Below the pieces are notes generated by a model. That model did no database searches. It had not been told where the DNA came from and saw nothing but the letters and a program-made list of their open reading frames with translations. The translations under genes were made by a program, and so were the position numbers. A stretch of 64,000 nucleotides of DNA from DASYKS01 sp035995205 (GTDB taxonomy: Bacteria; Acidobacteriota; Thermoanaerobaculia; Multivoradales; UBA5704): NCBI GenBank assembly GCA_035995205.1, contig DASYKS010000009.1, positions 111,545 to 175,544 of the forward strand. Reading direction: 5' to 3'. Below are positions 8,169-17,253 of this stretch, one piece after another; positions within the stretch are counted from its first letter, which is position 1; the number at the start of each line of letters is the position of its first letter.

Positions 8169-10290
8169 TCACGACGCTCCGACGGGCCTGCGCGCGATCC
8201 CGGCGAAGCGCTGGCGGCCCGCGGCGTGCAACTGTTGGCCTTCGCGGGCCAAGCGCTCGTGGGCGGCTTCGGCGAGCGTCGCTTTGAGGTTTTCTATAGA
8301 CAGGTCGGGGTTCTCCGCCACCCGCCCCAAAAGGATCGAGAACGACTCGGCGAGGCCCACGATGCGGCGTTCGAGGAACAGATCCTTATCGTACTCCCAC
8401 GACCCCGACAAGACGCCGTCTTCCTCCCACAGGTTGACCACCAGATCGAAACGCGCCGCCTGCCGCTCGGTTTCGAGCGACTCGACCTTCAAACCGGGCA
8501 GCTCCAGGCGGCGGGCCGGAGCGTTCTGGAGGTTGAAAGAGATTTGCACCACAGGCGTCACCCCCGGCAGACGCTCCGGTTGGAGCTCCTCGACCAGGCG
8601 CTCGAACGGCAGATCCTGGTGGGCGTAAGCGGAGAGGCAACTCTCGCGGACCTGACCCAACAGCTCGCGGAAGCTCGGGTTGCCCGACAGGTCGGTACGC
8701 AGGGCGAGCGTGTTGACCAGGAAGCCGATCAGCCCTTCGCTCTCCAGCCGGTTGCGGTTCGCGATGTCGGTGCCGACCACGATGTCGCTCGAATCCGCCT
8801 CGAAGCCGAGGACCACCGAAAACGCCGCGAGCAGGGTCATGAACAGGGTCACCTCCGCGGCGCGGGAGAGCCCCGAGATGCGTCCGGAGAGGTTCTCCGG
8901 CACGCGGGCGAGGAGCATGCCGCCTCGGCCGCTCTGCGCCGCCGGCCGCGGCCGGTCGGTCGGCAGCGAGAGGACTGGGGGGGCGCCGGCCAGGCGTTCC
9001 TGCCAGTAGGAGAGCTGGCGCGCCAAGACCTCCCCCTCCAGCCACCGACGCTGCCAGGCCGCGACGTCCACGCCCTGGACCGGCAGCTCGGCGAGCGGCG
9101 AGGGCCGGCCGGCGAGAAAGGCGGGATAGAGGCTCGCCACCTCGTGGACCAGAATGCCGAGCGACCAGGCGTCGCCGACGATGTGGTGGATCGAGAACAG
9201 CGCGACGTGCTCCTCCGCGGCGAGCCGCAGCAGGAGCGTACGCAACAGCGGGCCGAGGGCGAGGTCGAACGGCCGGTTCGCCTGGCGGCCGATCAACGCC
9301 GGGGCGAGCGCCGCACGCCGGGGCTCGGAGAGGGCGGCCAAGTCCACGAGGGGTAGCGCCAACGGTTGCGGCGCGGCGATCGCCTGGACCGGCCGACCGT
9401 CGCGGGCCGGAAACGTCGTCCGCAGCGTCTCGTGCCGGCGGACGACCTCCGAGAGCGAGCGGGCGAGGACACCGACCTCCAGTCTGCCGGTCAACTTGAG
9501 AGCGTTCCACATGTTGTAGCCGGAGCTCTGCGGATTCATTTGGTGGACGAACCAGAGCCGCTGCTGGGCGAACGACAGCGGCAGGTCGCCGTCGCGCGAG
9601 ATCGGCTCGATCGGAAGGATCACGGCGCCCTCCGCGGCGCGCGCCTGGTCGATGCGGGCCGCGAGCCCGGCGAGGGTCGGCGCCTGGAACAGCGTGCTCA
9701 CCGGCAGCTCGACGCCGAAGGTGGCACGTAGGCGCGAAACCAGCCGGGTCGCCAGGAGCGAATGCCCCCCCAGGGCGAAGAAATCGTCGTCGACGCCGAC
9801 TCGCTGGACTCCAAGGAGGGCGGACCAGATGCCGGCGAGCATCTCCTCGACCGGCGTGCGGGGGCCGGCCGTCGTTCGACCGGCTCCCGCGGCGGGCTCG
9901 GCGGCGGAGGGTGCGGGCAGGCGGGTGCGGTCCAACTTGCCGTTCGGCGTCCGCGGCAGCTCGGGGAGGATCACCAGCGCCGAGGGGACCATGTAGGAAG
10001 GGAGCTTGGCCGAGAGATATCGCCGCAGCTCCTCCGGCGTGGGCGGCGCCGCGGGATCGACCGCCAGATAGCCGACCAGGCGCCGGTCCCCCTCCCGATC
10101 CTCCCGCGCCATCACCACCGCCTCGCGCACCTTCGGGTGCTCGACGAGGGCGGCCTCGACCTCGCCGGTCTCGATGCGGAAGCCGCGGATCTTCACCTGG
10201 TGGTCCAACCGGCCGAGGAAATCGAGCGTGCCGTCCGGACGTCGTCGTCCGAGGTCGCCGGTGCGGTAGAGCCGCTCCCCGGGGAGCTGG
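8169..10290 (-). repeat. inverted duplicated block, copy 1 (end of A domain, T, C)
   Basis: From the A7 motif (GERLYRTGDL) to the stop codon, this protein is closely similar, without visible gaps over long runs, to the end of the plus-strand synthetase at 46370-48488. Shared stretches include GFRIETGEVEAAL, RRYLSAKLP, VGVDDDFFALGGHSLLATRL and YAHQDLPFERLVEELQPER. Earlier parts of the two A domains are clearly less alike, so the block edge lies near 10290. The left edge approximates an A-domain boundary often seen in module exchange. Confidence 0.75.
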
Positions 10291-12905
10291 GCGAACGGGT
10301 CGGGGAGGAAGCGCTCGGCGGTCAGCTCGGGCCGGCCGCGGTACCCTCGCGCGACCCCCAGGCCGCCGATCCAGACCTCGCCGGGTACCCCCGGCGGCAC
10401 CAACCCGAGGTCCCGGTCGAGCAGGTGCACTTGGCTGTTGCCGAGCGGCCGGCCGAGCGGCACCGGTCCGAGCCCTCCCGGCTGGAGCCGGCAGGCCGCG
10501 GACCAGACCGTCGTCTCGGTCGGGCCGTAAAGATTCCACACCTCCCCGGTCCGCTCCAGAAGGGCCGAAGCGAGCGCGGGGGACATCGCTTCGCCGCCGC
10601 AGAACGCTCTCGCGACGTCGCCTCCCCGCCAGCCGGCTTCGATCAGCAGCTGCCAACCGGCGGGAGTGGCCTGAAGCGCCGTAGCGCCGGATTCGGCGAG
10701 CCGGACGGCGAGCCTCGCGCCGTCGGCCGCTTCGTCGGCGCCCAGGATCTCGACCCGGGCGCCGACCAGGAGCGGCAGGTACAACTCCAGCACCGAGATG
10801 TCGAACGACAGCGTGGTGATCGCGAGCAACCGGTCGCTCGCGGCGAGCCCCGGGGCGCTCCGCGCCGCGGCCAGGAAGTTGGCGAGCGCGGCGTGGGAGA
10901 TCTCCACCCCTTTCGGCCGTCCGGTCGAGCCGGAGGTGAACAGCACATAGGCGAGCTGCCCGGGCAGCGGGTACAGCGCGAGATCGGCGGAGCTTCTGCG
11001 GGCGATGATTTCGTGATCGACCTGCGTCCGCACCTGACGTGCCGGAACCGCCGGCAGGCCGGCGAACATCTCCGCCTCCGGTCCGCGGGTCAACAGCGCG
11101 TGGAGGTCGGCGTCTTCGAGCATTCGTGCCAGGCGCTCTCGGGGAAACGTCGGATCGAGCGGCAGATAGGCGCCGCCCGCCTTGAGCACGGCGAGGCAGC
11201 CCACCAGCAGATCGAGCGAGCGCTCGATCGACAGGCCGACCACGCGCTCGGGTCCAAGCCCAAGCTCTCGCAGGTGGTGAGCCAGACGGTTGGCTCGCCG
11301 GTTCAGCTCGGCATAGGTGAGCTGCCGCTGCTCGAAAACCGCCGCCACCGCGTCCGGCGTTGCTTTTACCTGCTGCTCGAACAGCTCCGGAAGAGAACGG
11401 TCGAGCGCGATCCCGGTGTCATTCCACTCCGCCGCCAGAGCCCAGCGCTCCGCGTCCGAGAGCAGGGGAAGGTCCGAGACCAGGGCGTCCGGATCGGCGA
11501 CGGCGCGCGCCAGGATCGTTTCCATATGGCGGGCGATGCGCACCAGCGTCGCCGGATCGAAGAGATCGAGGCTGTACTCCAGGAAGCTGCGGCTTTCCGG
11601 CACGATCTCCTCGAACACCAGGGTCAGATCGACGCGCGAGGTCCCGGGATCGAGATCGAATTCCACGTCGGCCGAGAGCGCTCCGTCTTCGGTCGCGGCC
11701 GGGGGGTCGGGCACCTTGACGTAGACGAACGCGGTCTGGAAGAGCGGCATCCGGTTGAGCGACTGTTCGGCTCCTAGATCGTCCACCAGCTTGCCGAACG
11801 GCAGCTCCTGGTGCGCGTAGGCCCCCTGGACCATGTCGCGAACGCGGGCGAGGAGGCGGCGGAACGTCGGGGCGCCCGAAAGGTCGACCCGCAGGGCGAG
11901 AGTGTTCAGGAAATAGCCGATCAACGGCTCGGTCTCCGGCCGGTTCCGGTCGGCGATCGGAGTGCCGACCAGCAGGTCGTTCTGGTTGCAATAGCGCGCG
12001 AGCAGGGCGCCGAACGCGGCCAGCAAGGTGGTGAAGACGGTTGCGTCCTCGTGGCGGACCAGCGCGCGCAACGCATCGGTCAGCTCGCGGGGGATCCGGA
12101 CCGGCCGGCGCGTGCCGCGGAAGCTGGAAACGGCGGGCCGCGGCCGGTCGGCGGCAAGGCCGAGCACCGTCGGCGCGCCCGCGAGCTGCTCCCGCCAGTA
12201 GGAGAGCTGTCCTGCCAGAGCCTCGCCCTGCATCCACTGCCGCTGCCAGCAGGCGAAATCGGCGAACTGGACCGGCAGCTCGGGCAGCGAGTCCGGCCGC
12301 CCGGCGGTCAGGTCGGCATAGGAGGTCATCAACTCGCGATGGAAGATGCTGAACGACCACCAATCGGTGGCGATGTGGTGCATGGTCATCAGCAGCACGT
12401 GCCGGCCCGCGCCCGAGCGCAGCAGGGTGAGGCGCAGCGGCCGGCCGGCGGCGAGCGTAAACCCCTGGCGGGCGCGGGCGCCCAGGCGCTCCGCCGTCTC
12501 GGTCTTCCGCCGCGCCGGAGGCAGGGCTGAAAGATCCAGCAGTGGCACCTCCGTCCGGACCTCCGGCGAGACGGCCTGAAACGGCTGGCCGTCGACCGTC
12601 ACGAAAGCGGTGCGCAGGATCTCATGCCGCCCCACGACGTTCGCGACAGCGAGCTTCAAGGCCGAAACGTCGAGCCGTCCCGCGAAGCTGAACGTGGTGC
12701 TGACGTTGTAGGCGGCGCCGTGGGGAAAGAGCTGCTGGACGAACCAGAGCCGCTCCTGCTCGAAGCTGAGCGGGCTCGGGCCGGCCGCCTCGCGGCGCGG
12801 GATGGGCTGCAGCTTCCCCAACTGGGGGTTCAGGCGGAGCAGGCGCAGGTCGAACAGCCGACGCTGCTCCGGCGACAGGCTGGCGATGCGGGCGGAAAGA
12901 TCCAT
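8169..12905 (-). CDS. NRPS, C-A(Gly)-T-C, ends in a condensation domain
   Basis: This protein has 1578 residues. C domain 1 has HHIATDW (His at about 176). The A domain has TSGSTGRPKG near 655-665. Its read specificity code is D-I-L-Q-F-G-L-V-W-K, close to the known Gly code DILQLGLIWK. The carrier domain is FFALGGHSLLA with Ser at about 1049. A second C domain follows with intact HHIVGDAW (about 1240). The protein stops after this C domain, so its peptide must be passed to an A-domain partner on another protein. The last 29 residues resemble the tail of the plus-strand Thr/Gly synthetase. The ATG has a GGGAG site and lies 13 bp after the PKS stop. No epimerase or thioesterase is present. Confidence 0.95.
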   Translation of the reverse strand: MDLSARIASLSPEQRRLFDLRLLRLNPQLGKLQPIPRREAAGPSPLSFEQERLWFVQQLFPHGAAYNVSTTFSFAGRLDVSALKLAVANVVGRHEILRTAFVTVDGQPFQAVSPEVRTEVPLLDLSALPPARRKTETAERLGARARQGFTLAAGRPLRLTLLRSGAGRHVLLMTMHHIATDWWSFSIFHRELMTSYADLTAGRPDSLPELPVQFADFACWQRQWMQGEALAGQLSYWREQLAGAPTVLGLAADRPRPAVSSFRGTRRPVRIPRELTDALRALVRHEDATVFTTLLAAFGALLARYCNQNDLLVGTPIADRNRPETEPLIGYFLNTLALRVDLSGAPTFRRLLARVRDMVQGAYAHQELPFGKLVDDLGAEQSLNRMPLFQTAFVYVKVPDPPAATEDGALSADVEFDLDPGTSRVDLTLVFEEIVPESRSFLEYSLDLFDPATLVRIARHMETILARAVADPDALVSDLPLLSDAERWALAAEWNDTGIALDRSLPELFEQQVKATPDAVAAVFEQRQLTYAELNRRANRLAHHLRELGLGPERVVGLSIERSLDLLVGCLAVLKAGGAYLPLDPTFPRERLARMLEDADLHALLTRGPEAEMFAGLPAVPARQVRTQVDHEIIARRSSADLALYPLPGQLAYVLFTSGSTGRPKGVEISHAALANFLAAARSAPGLAASDRLLAITTLSFDISVLELYLPLLVGARVEILGADEAADGARLAVRLAESGATALQATPAGWQLLIEAGWRGGDVARAFCGGEAMSPALASALLERTGEVWNLYGPTETTVWSAACRLQPGGLGPVPLGRPLGNSQVHLLDRDLGLVPPGVPGEVWIGGLGVARGYRGRPELTAERFLPDPFAQLPGERLYRTGDLGRRRPDGTLDFLGRLDHQVKIRGFRIETGEVEAALVEHPKVREAVVMAREDREGDRRLVGYLAVDPAAPPTPEELRRYLSAKLPSYMVPSALVILPELPRTPNGKLDRTRLPAPSAAEPAAGAGRTTAGPRTPVEEMLAGIWSALLGVQRVGVDDDFFALGGHSLLATRLVSRLRATFGVELPVSTLFQAPTLAGLAARIDQARAAEGAVILPIEPISRDGDLPLSFAQQRLWFVHQMNPQSSGYNMWNALKLTGRLEVGVLARSLSEVVRRHETLRTTFPARDGRPVQAIAAPQPLALPLVDLAALSEPRRAALAPALIGRQANRPFDLALGPLLRTLLLRLAAEEHVALFSIHHIVGDAWSLGILVHEVASLYPAFLAGRPSPLAELPVQGVDVAAWQRRWLEGEVLARQLSYWQERLAGAPPVLSLPTDRPRPAAQSGRGGMLLARVPENLSGRISGLSRAAEVTLFMTLLAAFSVVLGFEADSSDIVVGTDIANRNRLESEGLIGFLVNTLALRTDLSGNPSFRELLGQVRESCLSAYAHQDLPFERLVEELQPERLPGVTPVVQISFNLQNAPARRLELPGLKVESLETERQAARFDLVVNLWEEDGVLSGSWEYDKDLFLERRIVGLAESFSILLGRVAENPDLSIENLKATLAEAAHERLAREGQQLHAAGRQRFAGIARRPVGAS

Positions 12906-12918
12906 CGGCGGCTCCCTG

Positions 12919-15900
12919 CTATCGGGCGGCGGCCCGCTCGTGCTCGCGCTTGAACGCGGCGAGCCGTTCGAGACCGGCGAAGTAGGCGTCCGGCTCGACG
13001 CCGAAATCGACCAGACAGGCGATCTCGTCGACCCCGAGGCGTTCCAGGCGGGCGACCCGTTGCGCGCAGTCGTCGGGGGTTCCGAGCAGCGACCGCTCGG
13101 CGAAGTAGCGCTCGAACAGCGAGCCGGCGAGATCGGCGAGGTCGCGTTCGGAGAGCCGGCCCGGGTCGAGCCCGAGCGCGTCGCCGCCGACGCTCTTGCC
13201 CTGCGCGAGGAAGGTCCGGAAGTAGCGGGTCATCGGCGCGCGGACCGTCTCGCGCACCGCGTCGAGGTCGTCGCCCAAGTAGGTGTGGAGCATTACGGTC
13301 ACCCGGCCGGAGCCGGGATCGTGGCCATGCTCGCCCCGGATCTTCCGGTAGAGCTCGATCTGCCGCGCCAGCTCTTCGCCCGGCTCGGCCTGGAGTCCGC
13401 AGAGGACGTTGGCGCCGATCTCCGCCGCCTTGCTCCAGGTAGCCGGGTTGCCCGACGAGGTGATCCAGATCGGCAGCTCGGGGCGCAGCGGCCGCGGCAA
13501 CGGCGTGATCTCCACCTCGCGGCCGTCGCCTCCGACGCCGGCAACCCTGCCCTCGGCCCAGAGGCGGCGCACCGTCTCGATCCCCTCGAAGGTCAGCCGG
13601 CGGCGCTCCTCGTAGGCCTCCGGGGCGAGCGCGAAGTCCGCCGGGTTCCAGCCGGTGGCGAAACTGATCGCCACCCGTCCGCCGCTCAGGTTGTCGAGCA
13701 GCGCCCAGTCCTCGACCACCCGGATCGGGTTGTGGAGCGGCAGCACCAGGCTGCCGGCGCGGATCTCCAGGCGCTCCGTGATCATCGCGAGGGCGGCAGA
13801 GAGCACCGCCGGATTCGGGTACAGGCCGCCAAACTTTTGGAAGTGCCGCTCCGGCGTCCAGATCGCCTCGAAGCCGTGGCGATCGGCGAAACGGGCGCTG
13901 TCCAAGAGCTGCCGGTACTTGTCGGCGCCGGACTGCGCCCCGGCGGCGGAAAAGAAGAACAGGCTGAAACGGATCGTCCGCGCCGCGCGCTCCTCGGTCG
14001 AGGAGTCTCTGAGGGCCGGGAGAATCTCGCCGGACGCAACGAGGTCGGCATCAGGGACTCGTGCGGCAGCGGGCGGAACGGCGGCGGGCGGGGAGGTTGC
14101 GGTGGCTTCAAGCTCCCGGGCGATCTCGCGCCGCAGATCCTCCTCCGAGAAGCGCTCGACCTCCGCTAGGAGCGCTTCGATGTCGTCCAGATCCCCCCGG
14201 CCGTCCTGCCGCAGCTCGGCGATCCGGGCGGCGAGGCCCTTCACGGTCGGCGCCTCGAACACGCTGCTCAACGACAGATCGACCTGGAAGCGGCCGCGCA
14301 GCCGGCTCACCAGCTGGACGGCCAGGAGAGAGTGGCCGCCGAGGTCGAAAAAGTCGTCATCGACGCCGATGCGCTCGATCCCGAACAGCTCTTGCATGCT
14401 CTCGACGATCGCGCTCTCGACCTCGCCGGCGGGAGGCGCGTAGGGAGTCGCAAGCTCTGGCCGGGCATGGGCCGACGCTCCGTCCGGAACGGTTTCCGCG
14501 AGCACGCTCCCCGCGGTGGCCCCTGGAGACTCCGGCTCGATCGAGAGGTCGATCTCGCGCCGCGCCGCCACGCCGTAGCTCTGCCGCTCGAACGGATAGG
14601 TCGGCAGCGGTACCCGGCGCCGCTCGCGCCCGGCGTGATATGCGCGCCAGTCCACTTCGACTCCCGCGGTCCAGAGGCGGCCGAGCGCCGCCGCCGAGGC
14701 CTGGTCTTCCGCCAGATCCTCGCGGCGGCCCAGGGCCGGGACGACCACGGTCTTCGCTCCGCAGGAGGGGTGGCGCCGCGCGAGGAGGGTGAGCGCGTCG
14801 CCGGGGCCGATCTCGACCGCGACCAGGTCGGGCACGGCGAGCAGCTCCGTGAGAGCGTCGGAGAAGCGCACCGTCCACCGCAATTGCCGCCCCCAATAGT
14901 CGGGGTCGACGGCCTCTTCCGGGGTGATCCGGCGCCCGGTGAGATTGGAGATCCAAGGGATCCGCGGCGGCGATAGATCCATCTTCGAGATTCGCGCCGC
15001 CAGCGGCCGGAGGACCGGCTCGACGAGGTGAGAGTGGAAGGCCCGATCGACGGCCAGGCGACGGCCCGCAAGGCCGCGCCCGGCGAGCCGCTCCTCAAGG
15101 CTCGCGATCGCGCCCGGCGAGCCGGCCAGCACGCAGCCGGCCGGCCCGTTGACTGCGGCGAGACAGAGGTGTTCGTCCAGAAGCTCGCGGGCCGCCTCTT
15201 CCGGCAGCGGCACGGCGAGCATCGCTCCGGGCGCCGTCTCCTGCATCAGGCGACCGCGGAGGGCGACCAAAGCCAGCGCCTCTTCCAGGACGAACGTGCC
15301 CGAGAGGCAAGCCGCCACGTACTCGCCGAGGCTGTGGCCGAGCATCGCGAGCGGCGGTCCCAGCCATTCCATCCAGAGCCGGGCGAGAGCATGCTCGACG
15401 GCGAACAGGGCCGGCTGCGCCCAGGCGGTCTCGGCGAGCCGCCGCCCGGCTTCCTCGGCCTGGTCCGGAGGCGGGAAGAGCATTTGCCGCAGGTCGAGCC
15501 CGAGGTCGGGCGCGAGGATTTCGGCGGCGCGGTCGATCTCGCGGCGAAAGACCGGCTCGCCGGTATAGAGCGAGCGCCCGGCGCCGGCGAGCGAAGTCCC
15601 CTGGCCGGGGAACAGGAATGCCACCGGCCGCCGGCCGCCGAGGCTCGCAGCGCCCGTAGCGATCGTGGCGGCTCGTCCGGCGGGTGGTCCCTGCAAGCCA
15701 GCCACCGCTTCGCGGAGGTCGCGGGCCACGACCATGCGGCGATGGGCGAGAGGCTTGCGGCCGACTTGCAGGGTATAGGCCACATCGGCGAGGGCGATCT
15801 CCGGATGCGCTTCGAGGTGGACCGCGAGATGGTCGGTCGCGCGATCGAGAGCCGCGAGCGTGCGAGCCGAAAGGACCAACAGGTGATGCGGCCGGTCGAG

Positions 15901-17253
15901 CGCGGCCGGCGCGATGGTCGCGGCAGCCGCGACGGGCGGCTCCGGCGGCTGCTCGACGATCACGTGGGCGTTGGTGCCGCCGATGCCGAACGAGCTCACC
16001 CCGGCGCGGCGGATGCCGCCCGAAGGGGTCCAGTCGCGCAGGCGCGCGTTGACGAAAAACGGGCTGGCGGAAAAGTCGATCTGCGGGTTGAGCCGGGCGA
16101 AATGCAAGGTGGCGGGGATCTGCCGGTGGCGCAGCATCAGGATCGTTTTGATCAGCCCCGCCACCCCCGCGGCGGCGTTCAAATGCCCGATGTTGGTCTT
16201 GACCGCGCCGAGCGCGCAGGAGCCCGGACCGCCGCCCGGCCCGAAGGCGCGGATCAAGGCCTCGGCTTCGATCGGGTCGCCGAGCGCGGTGCCGGTGCCG
16301 TGCGTCTCGACATAGGAGATCTGCCGCGGCTCCAACCGGGCCATCGCCAGCGCCTGCGCGATCGCCTCGGCCTGGCCGGCGACGCTCGGCGCGGTGTACC
16401 CGACCTTGCGCGAGCCGTCGTTGTTGACCGCCGAACCGGCGAGGATCGCGTGGATCGTGTCGCCGTCCGAGAGCGCCTGCGCCAGTCGCTTGAGCACGAC
16501 CAGACCGACGCCGTTGCCCGACACCGTCCCCTTCGCCTCGGCGTCGAAGGCGCGGCAGTGGCCGTCCGGCGAGAGCACGCCCCCTTCCTGGTGGAGATAG
16601 CCCGGAACCTGCGGCAGATTGAGCGAGACGCCGCCGGCGAGCGCCATGTCGCATTCCCAGCCGAGGAGGCTCTGGATCGCGAGGTGGATCGCGACAAGCG
16701 AGGTGGAGCAGCCGGTCTGGACGGTCAGGGCGGGGCCGCGCAGGTCCAGGTGGTAGGCGATCTTGGTCGCCAGGTGGTCTTTTTCGTTGCCGATCTCGAT
16801 CTGGAAACGGCCGGCCGCCGCGGCGCGCGGCCGGTCCGCGAGGACGTCGAACAAGTAGGTGCCCGGATTGGCTCCGGCCCAGACCCCGATCGTTTCGGTG
16901 CCGCCGTCGGGCCGGTAGCCCGCGTGCTCCAGCGCGTGCCACGCGCATTCGAGCAGCAGCCGGTGCTGCGGGTCCATGATCTCGGCCTCGCGCGGGGTGA
17001 GGCCGAAAAAGGCGGGATCGAACAGGTCCGCGCCGTCGAGCAGCGCGGCGGCCCGGACGAAGTCGGGCCGGGCGAGCACTTGTGCCGGCACGCCGGCCGC
17101 GGCCGCTTCGGCCTCGGTATAGGCGGTGATCGCCTCCCGGCCGTCCTTCAAGATCCGCCAGAAGGCGTCCACGTCGGGCGCTCCCGGGAAGCGGCCCGCA
17201 AGGCCGATGACGGCCACCTCGGTGCCGTGGCGCGACGGTTGCGGCTCGCTCAA
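12919..17253 (-). CDS. PKS module, KS-AT-ACP-luciferase-like monooxygenase
   Basis: The start chosen is TTG at 17253, whose TTGA overlaps the stop of the upstream NRPS; the longer frame is Gly/Arg-rich shadow. That gives 1444 residues. The KS (about 8-430) has active Cys 182 in TGCSTS plus VETHGTGT and NIGHLNAAAG. The AT (about 530-830) has GHSLGE (Ser at about 641) and an AFHSH motif typical of malonyl-CoA. The ACP is FFDLGGHSLLA, Ser at about 975. Residues 1090-1435 form a luciferase-like flavin monooxygenase of the kind embedded in NRPS/PKS lines (TPERHF near its start, ISFATGWNP, FERYFAERS). There is no KR, DH or ER. It would extend an Asp-bound intermediate with malonate, and the monooxygenase may hydroxylate the new carbon chain. 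Confidence 0.93.
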   Translation of the reverse strand: MSEPQPSRHGTEVAVIGLAGRFPGAPDVDAFWRILKDGREAITAYTEAEAAAAGVPAQVLARPDFVRAAALLDGADLFDPAFFGLTPREAEIMDPQHRLLLECAWHALEHAGYRPDGGTETIGVWAGANPGTYLFDVLADRPRAAAAGRFQIEIGNEKDHLATKIAYHLDLRGPALTVQTGCSTSLVAIHLAIQSLLGWECDMALAGGVSLNLPQVPGYLHQEGGVLSPDGHCRAFDAEAKGTVSGNGVGLVVLKRLAQALSDGDTIHAILAGSAVNNDGSRKVGYTAPSVAGQAEAIAQALAMARLEPRQISYVETHGTGTALGDPIEAEALIRAFGPGGGPGSCALGAVKTNIGHLNAAAGVAGLIKTILMLRHRQIPATLHFARLNPQIDFSASPFFVNARLRDWTPSGGIRRAGVSSFGIGGTNAHVIVEQPPEPPVAAAATIAPAALDRPHHLLVLSARTLAALDRATDHLAVHLEAHPEIALADVAYTLQVGRKPLAHRRMVVARDLREAVAGLQGPPAGRAATIATGAASLGGRRPVAFLFPGQGTSLAGAGRSLYTGEPVFRREIDRAAEILAPDLGLDLRQMLFPPPDQAEEAGRRLAETAWAQPALFAVEHALARLWMEWLGPPLAMLGHSLGEYVAACLSGTFVLEEALALVALRGRLMQETAPGAMLAVPLPEEAARELLDEHLCLAAVNGPAGCVLAGSPGAIASLEERLAGRGLAGRRLAVDRAFHSHLVEPVLRPLAARISKMDLSPPRIPWISNLTGRRITPEEAVDPDYWGRQLRWTVRFSDALTELLAVPDLVAVEIGPGDALTLLARRHPSCGAKTVVVPALGRREDLAEDQASAAALGRLWTAGVEVDWRAYHAGRERRRVPLPTYPFERQSYGVAARREIDLSIEPESPGATAGSVLAETVPDGASAHARPELATPYAPPAGEVESAIVESMQELFGIERIGVDDDFFDLGGHSLLAVQLVSRLRGRFQVDLSLSSVFEAPTVKGLAARIAELRQDGRGDLDDIEALLAEVERFSEEDLRREIARELEATATSPPAAVPPAAARVPDADLVASGEILPALRDSSTEERAARTIRFSLFFFSAAGAQSGADKYRQLLDSARFADRHGFEAIWTPERHFQKFGGLYPNPAVLSAALAMITERLEIRAGSLVLPLHNPIRVVEDWALLDNLSGGRVAISFATGWNPADFALAPEAYEERRRLTFEGIETVRRLWAEGRVAGVGGDGREVEITPLPRPLRPELPIWITSSGNPATWSKAAEIGANVLCGLQAEPGEELARQIELYRKIRGEHGHDPGSGRVTVMLHTYLGDDLDAVRETVRAPMTRYFRTFLAQGKSVGGDALGLDPGRLSERDLADLAGSLFERYFAERSLLGTPDDCAQRVARLERLGVDEIACLVDFGVEPDAYFAGLERLAAFKREHERAAAR

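Noticed and set aside
8139..9356. 405-residue plus-strand ORF and many similar long antisense ORFs across the synthetases
   Set aside because: They are antisense shadows of NRPS genes: composition is Arg/Gly/Gln-rich without domains, and the opposite strand holds unbroken NRPS motifs.
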